A stretch of DNA of 64,000 nt from Gimesia chilikensis (GTDB lineage Bacteria > Planctomycetota > Planctomycetia > Planctomycetales > Planctomycetaceae), in NCBI RefSeq assembly GCF_007744075.1, contig NZ_CP036266.1:4573748-4637747 (forward strand). Reading direction: 5' to 3'. Both the position numbers and the translations under genes were made by a program. Shown one piece after another: positions 53,390 through 61,944 of the stretch. Every line of letters starts with the position of its first letter. The first letter of the stretch is position 1. The notes under the pieces are model-generated. The model did no database searches, was not told where the DNA came from, and worked only from the letters and a program-made list of their open reading frames with translations.

Positions 53390-55564
53390 CTACTTCAACC
53401 CCGCCGGTTCCCCCAGCACCTGGATACTCAGCAGATGATGCGACGGCATTTTGGTGCCGCGTTCGACCACGGGGACTTTGCCATCCTCTTCCAGGTCTGT
53501 TTTCATCAACTTCCAGAGCACGCGTTTGTCACGGGTGATTTCAAACGCCTGCACGTCGTTGTCCATCCCTTGGCGATGATGATAATCGGAATTGATCACC
53601 ACCAGATTCCCGTTGTTCCGCACCTGCACCCCCACCGGATACAACAGTTCGAAACCGAGGTCGTCCCGCTTGTCCAGAATCCAGGTGATCTTCCCTTCGG
53701 GATCGACTTCGATAATCTGATACGACGTAATACAGGGAATCAGGGTCCTCCCGTTTGCCAGCCGGATCGCTGTAAAGGGACGGTCTTGCGGTTTCAAGTC
53801 GTACCGCCAGACCTCTTTCCCCTGAGCATCCAGTTCCAGAATCACCTTGTTTTCACGATACGAAATCAGATACGTCCCCTGCGGCGTCTTGCGTGCCTGC
53901 ATATACCGGTTATGTACATTCTTGCCACCGTCGGGCAGATCGATTGATAACGTCACATTCTGCTGCCGATCCACTTCCAGCAACTTCTGATTGCCGCAAT
54001 CCAGAATCAGCACCTTTCCATCACCCAGCGGCTGACAGGAATTAATCTCCTGCTGCCCCTTGATCGGAGGGACTTTAAAATCCCAGACCGTTTCCTTCTC
54101 ACGATTGACTTCCCGCACACCGAACCGGTGCGCAAACAGCACATTCCCGTTCGGCAGCTTCCAGGCATCGTAGACCGTTTCAATGCCGGGCTGCTGATAA
54201 TGCCACACAATGTCATTCTGCCCGTCCAGTTCGAGAATCCCTTCCCCATAGCCGATCAGGAGTCGACGCTCAGCTTCCTTTTTCACCGGGACGGTCTTTT
54301 TTACCGCTCCGGTTTCAGGCTCCCCTTTCAGCAGCCGACTTGCCTTGCCGGCCAGTTTGAGATAATGATCGCTGGGTAAACCTTCGTACGTGACAAACTT
54401 GCCCCCGTTCCCGGTCGGCGGGTGATTGGTACATTTGAAAATCGCCGTCGCTTCGTCCACTTCATCAAACATCGCGATATACAGCATCCCACAGCCAATC
54501 CGTTCCGCCGCCTTGATCTGGGACCAGAGGAAATCTCCCTTCCGCCGCGGAATCTGATTCAGTTCCCCCCCGTGCAGGTTGTGCCAGCTGAATCCCGGGA
54601 ACGCAACCGGCAGGAAATCGAGCCCCTCTTCTGCGCACCATTGACGATCCAGCTGCCAGACCTGTTCCGCATGCCGATCCGCCTCTTTGGGACTCCGATA
54701 GCGACCCACCGACCAGGGGCTGATTACATCAGCGGCTTTGATAATCTCCTTCAGCAACGGATCGTCAACCGCGTCCCGCGTCCCCTCGCGCCAGTAAGAC
54801 GGAACACCCAGCATCACCGCGCAGCCGTTCCTCTTGAACAGTTTCACCAGTTCATAACATTCCTGCAGCGAATACGGCCGATCATCACTGAAGCCAATGC
54901 CCCACACCGCGACCAGCGGTTTCCCGTTGTGCCGCTGGTATTGAGTATCCTCAGCCACGCGCTGGATCTCGCGGAGTTCCGTCCAGTCATCAAAGACCCG
55001 CTCAACCTCTCCCTCCTGCAGACCACTCAGGTCATACATCACGGCGAACGTGCGTCCCGACTTTCTGGCTCCCTCGCGAACATGGTTCAACACCTGATTC
55101 ATATTCTTGAGCAGCCGCGGATCCGACAGTCCGGAGGGGTGTCCGGAGACAAACCGTTGCAGAAAGGCCCCATCGATCCCGTATTCCTGCATCCAGCGAA
55201 AATGTCGCAACACGGTTTTACGATTCGCACTGCTGAAAACTTCCGCCCGGCTGCCGTCTGCATGGCGAAATCCGGTCGCATAGCGTTCATCGGCATCCAG
55301 CTCCGAAACATCGGGCCACAGATCCACGGTCACATTTCCCGGCCCGAATTGTCGATGCCCCAGCCTGGCCCAGTGCTTCCAGCCCAACTCGGAGCCATCC
55401 TTCGGACAGTTAAACCAGCCCTGGTAACCCACCATGACTTTTCCGGTCAACGTTCCGGGATCGACCGGCTGCACATTCTTCTCATCCTGGGCAGCCAGCG
55501 GTTGAACCAGGCAGGCCAGCAGACTGACCAGCAGTAAAATACAGGGAGCAGCGCTTCGATTCAT
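53390..55564 (-). CDS. GH71/99-like glycoside hydrolase fused to a beta-propeller
   Basis: 724 residues with a signal peptide (1-25). N-terminal catalytic-type domain (about 35-410) opens with VMVGYQGWFNCPKDGSELGW and contains FRWMQEYGIDGAFLQRF and YIAMFDEVDEATAIFK, the GH71/99-like pattern. The C-terminal half (about 430-720) is a propeller of six or so blades with W-x-(F/Y)/ELDxQG-type turns (ELDAQGKEVWRY, EVDPEGKITWIL). GH99 enzymes are endo-mannosidases; the substrate here is unknown, plausibly a sulfated or complex glycan given the neighbours. It is 37 bp downstream of the NHL gene. Confidence 0.75.
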   Translation of the reverse strand: MNRSAAPCILLLVSLLACLVQPLAAQDEKNVQPVDPGTLTGKVMVGYQGWFNCPKDGSELGWKHWARLGHRQFGPGNVTVDLWPDVSELDADERYATGFRHADGSRAEVFSSANRKTVLRHFRWMQEYGIDGAFLQRFVSGHPSGLSDPRLLKNMNQVLNHVREGARKSGRTFAVMYDLSGLQEGEVERVFDDWTELREIQRVAEDTQYQRHNGKPLVAVWGIGFSDDRPYSLQECYELVKLFKRNGCAVMLGVPSYWREGTRDAVDDPLLKEIIKAADVISPWSVGRYRSPKEADRHAEQVWQLDRQWCAEEGLDFLPVAFPGFSWHNLHGGELNQIPRRKGDFLWSQIKAAERIGCGMLYIAMFDEVDEATAIFKCTNHPPTGNGGKFVTYEGLPSDHYLKLAGKASRLLKGEPETGAVKKTVPVKKEAERRLLIGYGEGILELDGQNDIVWHYQQPGIETVYDAWKLPNGNVLFAHRFGVREVNREKETVWDFKVPPIKGQQEINSCQPLGDGKVLILDCGNQKLLEVDRQQNVTLSIDLPDGGKNVHNRYMQARKTPQGTYLISYRENKVILELDAQGKEVWRYDLKPQDRPFTAIRLANGRTLIPCITSYQIIEVDPEGKITWILDKRDDLGFELLYPVGVQVRNNGNLVVINSDYHHRQGMDNDVQAFEITRDKRVLWKLMKTDLEEDGKVPVVERGTKMPSHHLLSIQVLGEPAGLK

Positions 55565-55601
55565 ATCTCTATTTCCAGATCCTGTTCGGACAAACTAACA
55601 A

Positions 55602-56648
55602 TCAGACTTCAGGCACCAGCTTGACCGGATATGTGTTCCCAGACGCGAACTGGGGCACATATATCGCCCCGTCCGCAGCAACCACCAGGTCATGCGGATG
55701 CCGGAAAAAGCCCCCCTGCTGTGACATGGGCTGCAGCTTCCCATTTACATAGCGGGGTGCCGTTCCGCCGATATTCGACACAATTTTATAATCGCGATCC
55801 AGCACCGAAATATACCCCTTGCTCTCCCGGTCTTTCGGCCAGTTATCCGCCAGATGGGGCACAAACATGTGTTCGCCCACAATCTGGATCATCCGCGGAT
55901 TCGAACCGGGCAGCGATATCTCCTCGATCAGCTTTCCCTCCAGTGTGAGTCGCTTGATCGTCTGCTGATCGCTCATCGCGATGACTAGTTCGGGCTCCCC
56001 CGGACCACGCGTATCAATCACGCCCCCGTGCGGCCCCCAATGGGCGATGCCCCCTTCCGGACCGCCAAAGTAATCCAGCAGCTTTCCCGCACGGTTGTAA
56101 CGCAGGATGTAATCTTTGCCGTAACCGTCGAGCACGAAGAAATCCCCGTTCGGCAGATTCAGCGTCCAGGCGGGGCGATACTCTTTCTCATTAGCATACT
56201 TGCCCGTCGACTTGGGATACGTCAGCTCCATCAGAATTTCGCCGTCCAGCGTCGTCTTGAAGACCCGGTGCAGATTGAGATCGGTAATGAACAGCACTTC
56301 GCGATCGTCCTCTTTGACAATCTCCAGACCATGCGCTCCGGGAAACCGCGTGCCCCATTTCTGCAGCAGCTTCCCGTCCCGGTCATACACGATCACATTA
56401 TTCGCACAATGATCGGTAAGTAAATAAATCCGCCCCCGCGCATCGACCACCATCGCACTGCAGTTCTTCACCGGCGTCCGCTCATCCAGCACACCCCAGC
56501 TGGCGACAGGCCGATAACGAAATTTCCCCTGCCCCAGCACGGGCAACTTTCGTTCTTCCGCAGCCAGCCGCCCCGCCCCCAGCGCACAGGCCCCGGTGAG
56601 CAGACTCTGATAAAGAAAATCGCGTCGATGCAGTTGATGATAAGACAT
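55602..56648 (-). CDS. Exported NHL-repeat beta-propeller protein
   Basis: 348 residues. The N-terminus has a Tat-like HRRDFLYQS (7-15) and a hydrophobic stretch. The body repeats NHL blades with D-x-x-G-x-(I/V)-(Y/F)-(V/L) turns: VVDARGRIYLLTD, VYDRDGKLLQKWG, LDGYGKDYILRYN. Related to 6-bladed peptidyl-alpha-hydroxyglycine-lyase-like propellers, but no active-site set was identified. Probably cotranscribed with the glycoside hydrolase gene. Confidence 0.75.
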   Translation of the reverse strand: MSYHQLHRRDFLYQSLLTGACALGAGRLAAEERKLPVLGQGKFRYRPVASWGVLDERTPVKNCSAMVVDARGRIYLLTDHCANNVIVYDRDGKLLQKWGTRFPGAHGLEIVKEDDREVLFITDLNLHRVFKTTLDGEILMELTYPKSTGKYANEKEYRPAWTLNLPNGDFFVLDGYGKDYILRYNRAGKLLDYFGGPEGGIAHWGPHGGVIDTRGPGEPELVIAMSDQQTIKRLTLEGKLIEEISLPGSNPRMIQIVGEHMFVPHLADNWPKDRESKGYISVLDRDYKIVSNIGGTAPRYVNGKLQPMSQQGGFFRHPHDLVVAADGAIYVPQFASGNTYPVKLVPEV

Positions 56649-56706
56649 GAGTAACTACCTGATGAAGTTCATAATAAAAATGGTATCTCAATTCCTGATT
56701 TGTTGA

Positions 56707-57252
56707 TCAGCTGTCATTTTCCCGCTCATTTAAAAATTCCATGATAAATGAGTATCTCTCGAGAACTTCTTTGTTTGGATGATTCTTCATGATTTGAAGA
56801 AGTTCTTCACACTCTTCCGGATCAACCAGATGTGACCATAAGAGTTGATCTACAATTCCTGCAGACCAACATTGAATGCCGTCATCAGGATCTTCTAATA
56901 AGCCCTTAATCCACGGCAAGGCTCTTCTGTCAGCTACGACACGGAGAAGTTCGATTGCCTCGACCCGCGCATCAGGATCTTTTTCATTCTGGTAGATCTC
57001 ATAACAGCGTTCCATTGCACACCAGGGATGAAGCAGCCAGAGAACATTACGAACCAGCTCGGATCCTTTCTGTTGACTGACGTAATGGTCAACAGCAGCA
57101 CGTAAATGTTTTGTTCCAATAATCATGCAGATAGCTTCACGTGCAGTTGTACTACTTCCCCACTCGCGTCCGTCGTCATCCAGCGCTCCCAGAGTTCTGG
57201 CAATCGCCGTCCAATCGATTTCACCCTGGTTCATTTCATCTGACAAAGCCAT
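56707..57252 (-). CDS. HEAT-repeat-like protein, compositionally distinct
   Basis: 181 residues from ATG 57252 (GAGGA upstream; ATG 57261 adds three). All-helical with HEAT-like units (EKDPDARVEAIELLRVVADRRALPWIKGLLEDPDDGIQCWSAG). No signal peptide, so it should be cytoplasmic, unlike every neighbour. The gene is visibly richer in A+T than the flanking sulfatase, NHL and GH genes, and lies next to a broken sulfatase tail. It could be a recent arrival. Small HEAT proteins of this kind sometimes act as immunity proteins, but no toxin gene is near. Confidence 0.6.
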   Translation of the reverse strand: MALSDEMNQGEIDWTAIARTLGALDDDGREWGSSTTAREAICMIIGTKHLRAAVDHYVSQQKGSELVRNVLWLLHPWCAMERCYEIYQNEKDPDARVEAIELLRVVADRRALPWIKGLLEDPDDGIQCWSAGIVDQLLWSHLVDPEECEELLQIMKNHPNKEVLERYSFIMEFLNERENDS

Positions 57253-57286
57253 TCCGTTCATCCTCTTCTCTCTAAATCATCAGCGA

Positions 57287-57366
57287 CTAAGCCTGATCAT
57301 ACGGATTCACAATCTTCCGCCAGCCCGGGTAGTTGGGCACGTCGCTGCAGTCGGTGGTGGAACATG
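57287..57366 (-). pseudogene. Remnant of a sulfatase C-terminus
   Basis: Read on the minus strand, about 25 codons end in PNYPGWRKIVNPYDQA and TAG (57289-57287). The C-terminus of the sulfatase at 58941-60377 is SNYPDWRNIVNPND; ten of fourteen aligned residues match and the DNA is alike over about 36 nt. No start and no upstream domain remain. Confidence 0.75.
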
Positions 57367-57395
57367 ATTAATCCTTTGAAAATCAGATGCTTCTC

Positions 57396-58904
57396 TTATT
57401 TACCTTCAGCATGCCAGCGTTTCATCAAATTGATATTTGCTTCCAGCTGCTTTGCCTCAGCCGGATTCCGTTTGCGACTCTTCGCCAGGTAGGGCGCCAT
57501 ATCACTATCGTACATCGCCTCTGCTTCAGGGAAACGACCCCGGTCGTCCGTCTCGAGTTCCCAGTTGGCCAGCAGACATCGCATTTGTGCGACCTGCTGT
57601 TTAAATGCCGGGTCGCCAGCCAGATTGTGGATCTCCCAGGGATCTTGAGCCAGATCGTAGAGCTCTTCTTCCGGCCGCGTCTCAGCCAGGTGCAGAGACT
57701 GCACCGCATTCAACTTTCCCGCAGCATTTAATTCGCGCAGCACGGGCATGAACGGTTTCCCGTCCTTATATTTACACGGCTGTAGATACGGGCGTTGAGG
57801 CAGATAATTGCGGATATACTTGAAATTGCCTTTCCGGATACTGCGGATGTGGTCTACGGTTTCATCACAACGGTCGCGGGCTGACACCACATACGCACGC
57901 GGCTTCGCCTGCGAACCAAACAGGGGGCGTCCCTGCATCCACTTCGGAATTTCGATTCCCGCCAGTGCCAGACTCGTCGCGGAGAGATCAATCTGTGTAA
58001 TCAGATCATCGCGTACGACCCCGGCAGATAAATACTCTGGAGCCCAGACAACAAACGGGATTTTCACCCCTTCCTCATAGAGGAACTGTTTGCCACGGGC
58101 GTGACTGATGCCATGATCGGTCAGAAAAAAGACAACGGTCTTGTCGAGTACATCTTCCTCTTTCAACTGCTGGAGAATCTTTCCCACCTGATAATCGGTG
58201 TAGGAGACAGAGTTCAAATAGGCAGCCCAGTCTTCGCGGATCACGGGATGGTCCGGGTAGTAAGGCGGCAGCGTGACTTCGTCTGCCGTTACGAGCTGTT
58301 TCAGACCGGCTTTGACTTCTGCATACCAGCGATCCACATTTCGCAGTTTCCCTCCCTGAAGTTGATACTGCGCAAAGAACGGCTGGCCGGGCGCCCGTTT
58401 TCTCCAGTCGAATCCATCATAGAGATCCGCTTTCTGGTAAACGAAGTTGTAATCTTCTTTTCCCTGGCGGGTCCCCTCCGGGTTGGCATTCGTGGTGAAA
58501 TAACCGGCTGCACGAAACAATTCAGGGATGGTCTGCATCCCTTCCGGCAAATGAATCTTTAATTCTCCCCGGGAGCTGCGATGATGATGCGCGCCAATTG
58601 TGGTCTGGTACATTCCCGTAATTACCGCTGAGCGAAATGCAGAACAGACCGGCGCCGTCGCATAGGCATTACTGAAAATAACACCTTCCCGGGCCAGTTG
58701 ATCGACATGCGGTGTCTTAACCAGTTTTTCTCCCTGGTAACCAAAGTGGCACGACATGTCGTCCACCAGGATCCAGACAATGTTCGGCTTCCCATCCCGC
58801 TGTGCGCCTGCATTCCTCGCTGGCTCATCCGCCAGAACGGGAAACACCACAGTCAATGTGAGCAACAGTAGAAACAGTAAGCTTTTGACAGGAGCGCGCT
58901 TCAC
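57396..58904 (-). CDS. Secreted sulfatase, CSAFR-type active site
   Basis: 502 residues from GTG 58904 (AAAGAAG upstream; a TTG at 58931 is the longer alternative). Signal peptide 1-25. Sulfatase core [17 protein letters not shown] and maturation motif [12 protein letters not shown] with Cys87; position three of the C-x-P-x-R motif is Ala. [30 protein letters not shown] resembles N-sulfoglucosamine/heparan-type sulfatases of planctomycetes. It begins 36 bp after the preceding sulfatase ends, hence an operon. Confidence 0.87.
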   Translation of the reverse strand: MKRAPVKSLLFLLLLTLTVVFPVLADEPARNAGAQRDGKPNIVWILVDDMSCHFGYQGEKLVKTPHVDQLAREGVIFSNAYATAPVCSAFRSAVITGMYQTTIGAHHHRSSRGELKIHLPEGMQTIPELFRAAGYFTTNANPEGTRQGKEDYNFVYQKADLYDGFDWRKRAPGQPFFAQYQLQGGKLRNVDRWYAEVKAGLKQLVTADEVTLPPYYPDHPVIREDWAAYLNSVSYTDYQVGKILQQLKEEDVLDKTVVFFLTDHGISHARGKQFLYEEGVKIPFVVWAPEYLSAGVVRDDLITQIDLSATSLALAGIEIPKWMQGRPLFGSQAKPRAYVVSARDRCDETVDHIRSIRKGNFKYIRNYLPQRPYLQPCKYKDGKPFMPVLRELNAAGKLNAVQSLHLAETRPEEELYDLAQDPWEIHNLAGDPAFKQQVAQMRCLLANWELETDDRGRFPEAEAMYDSDMAPYLAKSRKRNPAEAKQLEANINLMKRWHAEGK

Positions 58905-58940
58905 GTTTACTTCTTTCTGGTCTGATCTCAAAAATAACCG

Positions 58941-60377
58941 CTAATCATTCGGGTTCACAATGTTCCGCCAGTCCGGGTAGTTGGACCGTGCCCCGGCATT
59001 CGGACCTCCCTTGACCGGCGGCGCGGGGGGAATGGTCGACAGCGTCTGCTGCAGCATCCCGCGTGCAGCTTCTCCCTCTGTTCCGGCCTGACCTGCGGCG
59101 AGGTTCTGACTCTCGGTCAAATCGACGGGCACATGGAAGAATCGCCCGTCACGGTACAATTTGAAACCCTCGTTCCGCACGTACTGATCCCCTTTAAACC
59201 GGCCCCAGTAAGGCTGGTAGTGATTCAGCACCCACTCCCGGGGCTCTCCCGCTTTGCCATTGAGCTGAGGCAGAAAACTGCGCCCGTCGATGGGATCGTC
59301 TTTCCCCAGCTTGATCCCGGCCATCGCGGCGAACGTGGGATAGAAATCGGTGAAATCGACTAGATCATCCAACACCACACCCTGCGGCGTGTGTCCTTTC
59401 CAGTAAGCAACCAGCGGCACATGCGTGCCCATGTCGGTAGTCGAACCTTTCCCGCCATGAATCGTCTGGCCGTTCCACTGAGATTTGATTTGCACATTCG
59501 TGCCATTGTCGGCGGTAAACAGGATCAGCGTATTCTCCAACTGGCCGACGTCCTCCACCTGTTTGACCAGCTTCCCTACGATTTGATCCAGGTAATTGAC
59601 CATCGCCACAAAGTTGGCTTTCCGGGCCGCTTTCCCTTTGGGCTGTTTGTTCGCAGCCTGTGTTCGCGGTGCCGATCCAATCGTATCGGGCGTGGGCACA
59701 AACGGATTGTGCACCAGCGTACTCGGATAGTAAACAAAGAACGGCTGATCCTTGTTCTTTTTGATGAAGTCGCACAGGAAGTCCGACATGATGTCCGGAC
59801 CGTACTTCCCCTGGTTGTCTTCAATCGAAAGATATTTGCCGTTCTGTTCCAGCGGCGGACTCCAGAACCGCTCGCCGCCCCCCTCTTTGACTTTCACTCC
59901 CGTGGTCACCTGCCACAGGCAATACTCATCAAAGCCCGCTTTGAACGGTCGCGTATTATCCTTAAAACCGTCCGCCTTGTGATACAGTCCGTTCAACTGC
60001 CATTTTCCCGCAATCGCCGTCTTGTAACCCGCCGACTGCAGCAACTGACCGAACGTTTTCTCATTGGGATTCAGATAGCCGAAATGCGTGTAGTTGCGAA
60101 AATTGTATTTCCCCGTCATCAGCTTCACGCGGGACGGCGTGCAGAGCGGCGTGGAATAACAGTTCGTAAACCGAATGCCCTGCTTCGCCAGCGCATCGAT
60201 GTGCGGCGTCTCGTAATCTTCCGCCCCGTAACTACTGAAACATTCCCAGCTGACGTCATCCGCCATGATCAGAATAATATTCGGCCGGCGGGCCTTTGAT
60301 GCAGCCTGTTCCGCGGCATGACCGGGCATCACGCAGGTCATCACAAACAGGAATAAGATCAATCCAAGTCGCTTCAT
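58941..60377 (-). CDS. Secreted sulfatase, CTPSR-type active site
   Basis: 478 residues from ATG 60377 (GAGGTTGG upstream). The frame runs further to 60542 but that part is Cys-rich nonsense before the signal peptide. Signal peptide 1-22 (MPGHA). Core RPNIILIMADDVSWE and LCTPSRVKLMTGK with Cys79 as formylglycine site; DNGTNVQIKSQWNG is the later metal-binding region. First gene of the minus-strand glycan locus. Substrate unknown. Confidence 0.9.
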   Translation of the reverse strand: MKRLGLILFLFVMTCVMPGHAAEQAASKARRPNIILIMADDVSWECFSSYGAEDYETPHIDALAKQGIRFTNCYSTPLCTPSRVKLMTGKYNFRNYTHFGYLNPNEKTFGQLLQSAGYKTAIAGKWQLNGLYHKADGFKDNTRPFKAGFDEYCLWQVTTGVKVKEGGGERFWSPPLEQNGKYLSIEDNQGKYGPDIMSDFLCDFIKKNKDQPFFVYYPSTLVHNPFVPTPDTIGSAPRTQAANKQPKGKAARKANFVAMVNYLDQIVGKLVKQVEDVGQLENTLILFTADNGTNVQIKSQWNGQTIHGGKGSTTDMGTHVPLVAYWKGHTPQGVVLDDLVDFTDFYPTFAAMAGIKLGKDDPIDGRSFLPQLNGKAGEPREWVLNHYQPYWGRFKGDQYVRNEGFKLYRDGRFFHVPVDLTESQNLAAGQAGTEGEAARGMLQQTLSTIPPAPPVKGGPNAGARSNYPDWRNIVNPND

Positions 60378-60753
60378 TCCAACCTCATCAATTTTCGATT
60401 CGCAGAAACACAAAGAACATTGCTCTCTGAAAGGAACAGGACATGCTTCAATTATCCTACCCGGTTCCACCAATGATGAACAACCGCATCCGGTACTTTC
60501 CTTAGAATCGTTGCCAGTGGTTTCTTCCATATAACACCACATTTGGTCTCTGAGCGCTCAATCGAAATGCCAGCCTGACGACCGCATTGATTGACCAGCG
60601 ACCAGCTGACCAGTGCAGTCTCTGCTTATAAACCGCATAGCCAGCAGATATCGAACGGGAAAGGGGGTGCTGAGCATTGGCACACGATTCGCTACTGTCC
60701 AAATGACCTTTCAATGATTGATCTTCAGACTCTGAATTCATCGGAGACCAGAT
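60378..60753. other. Divergent spacer between sulfatase operon and SbnA-like gene
   Basis: 376 bp. No gene seen. TATAAA (60627-60632) is a possible -10 for the plus-strand gene. Three nearby GACCAG words (60593-60612) may be an operator but are too short to assert. Confidence 0.35.
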
Positions 60754-61845
60754 ATGAATGAGATTCAACAACAGCAAAGCACGATATCAGCCCCGAGTGA
60801 GGGAGTTTTAGACGCGATCGGTTCGACTCCCCTGATTCATCTCCGCCGCTATCTCGAATCGGCGGATGTTCAACTTTACGCCAAACTGGAATCCTGCAAT
60901 CCGGGAGGCAGTGCCAAGGACCGCCCCGCCCGGACGATGATCGAACACGCATTGCAGACCGGAGAAATCGACGAGAACACCACGGTCATTGAAGCCACCT
61001 CCGGGAACATGGGTATCGGACTGGCCCAGGCCTGTAACTATTATGGCATCCCCCTGATCTGCGTCGTCGATCCGCACGCGCAACCACAGAATATCGGTAT
61101 TATGGAAGCCTATGGTGCCATCATCGAACGTGTCACACAGCCCCTGTATGGGGATTATCTGAAAGCCTGTCTGACCCGCGTGCAGGAACTGCTGCAACAG
61201 ATCCCCGATTCCTACTGGCCTAATCAGTATGCGAATCTGCAGAATCCCCAGGCCTACGAACAGGGCACAGTACAGGAAGTCGATGCAGCTCTGCAGGGAG
61301 AAATCGATTACCTGTTTGTCGCCACCAGCAGTGTTGGTGCGGCGCGTGGCTGTCAGGAATACTTCACGAAACGGGGGCGCCAGACCAAAGTGATTGCCGT
61401 CGATGCCGCAGGCAGTCTCCTGTTTGGTGGGCCGGGTGGCGCGCGTCGCATTCCCGGCCTGGGTTCGGGAAACATCCCCCCACTGGCAGCAGGACAGGAT
61501 TTTGACCGGGTCGTCCGGGTCACCGATCTCGACTGCGTCACCGGCTGTCGCAGGATGGTCAAGTATGAATCAATCCTCGCCGGGGGATCGGCCGGCGGAG
61601 TACTGGAAGCAGTCCGTTCCATGATTCCGGAACTTCGCACCAAAGTCTGTGCCGCGATCCTGCATGACTCCGGCACGCGCTATCTGGATACAATTTACTC
61701 AGACAATTGGGTCGAACAGGAACTGCGTTACCCCGTGGAAGAATTAGAGATGCGGATTGAACAACCCAGTCGAGTGAATAAGTCGTTCTCCACACAGAAA
61801 CCAGTGCGTTTCAGTCCTCATTTTCTGGAACATGCAACGGTATGA
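60754..61845 (+). CDS. SbnA-like PLP-dependent synthase (cysteine synthase family)
   Basis: 363 residues, fold-type II PLP enzyme. NPGGSAKDRPA with Lys55 as Schiff base, ATSGNMGIGLAQ (81-92) for the substrate carboxylate, and a C-terminal extension. The segments CVVDPHAQPQN, YWPNQYANLQNPQAYEQGT and the ARRIPGLGSGNIPPL block match SbnA, which makes N-(2-amino-2-carboxyethyl)-L-glutamate from O-phosphoserine and glutamate, better than CysK/CysM. CGGAGA precedes the ATG. SbnB is not in the window. If not SbnA, a cysteine or beta-substituted alanine synthase. Confidence 0.8.
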   Translation: MNEIQQQQSTISAPSEGVLDAIGSTPLIHLRRYLESADVQLYAKLESCNPGGSAKDRPARTMIEHALQTGEIDENTTVIEATSGNMGIGLAQACNYYGIPLICVVDPHAQPQNIGIMEAYGAIIERVTQPLYGDYLKACLTRVQELLQQIPDSYWPNQYANLQNPQAYEQGTVQEVDAALQGEIDYLFVATSSVGAARGCQEYFTKRGRQTKVIAVDAAGSLLFGGPGGARRIPGLGSGNIPPLAAGQDFDRVVRVTDLDCVTGCRRMVKYESILAGGSAGGVLEAVRSMIPELRTKVCAAILHDSGTRYLDTIYSDNWVEQELRYPVEELEMRIEQPSRVNKSFSTQKPVRFSPHFLEHATV

Positions 61846-61882
61846 TCATTTAGCCGGACTCAGCTCTCTGTCCCGCTGAACG

Positions 61883-61944
61883 AGCCCGCATCCCGACAAC
61901 GACGGCGTATCTCCGCCTCGCCGTTGTCGGTTGCGGGCTTATTT
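61883..61944 (+). terminator. Terminator of the SbnA-like gene
   Basis: A long hairpin: AGCCCGCA (61883-61890) + CCGACAACG (61893-61901) + GGCG pairing back with CGCC, CGTTGTCGG (61922-61930) and TGCGGGCT (61932-61939), followed by TATTTTA. The T tract lies in the last codons of the facing kinase gene. Confidence 0.75.

Noticed and set aside
54422-55537. 371-codon plus-strand ORF inside the GH71/99-like gene
   Set aside because: Antisense shadow; the minus strand carries the signal peptide and family motifs.
60378-60542. N-terminal Cys-rich extension of the sulfatase at 58941
   Set aside because: The ATG at 60377 has a ribosome site and is followed by a signal peptide; the extension would bury that signal.
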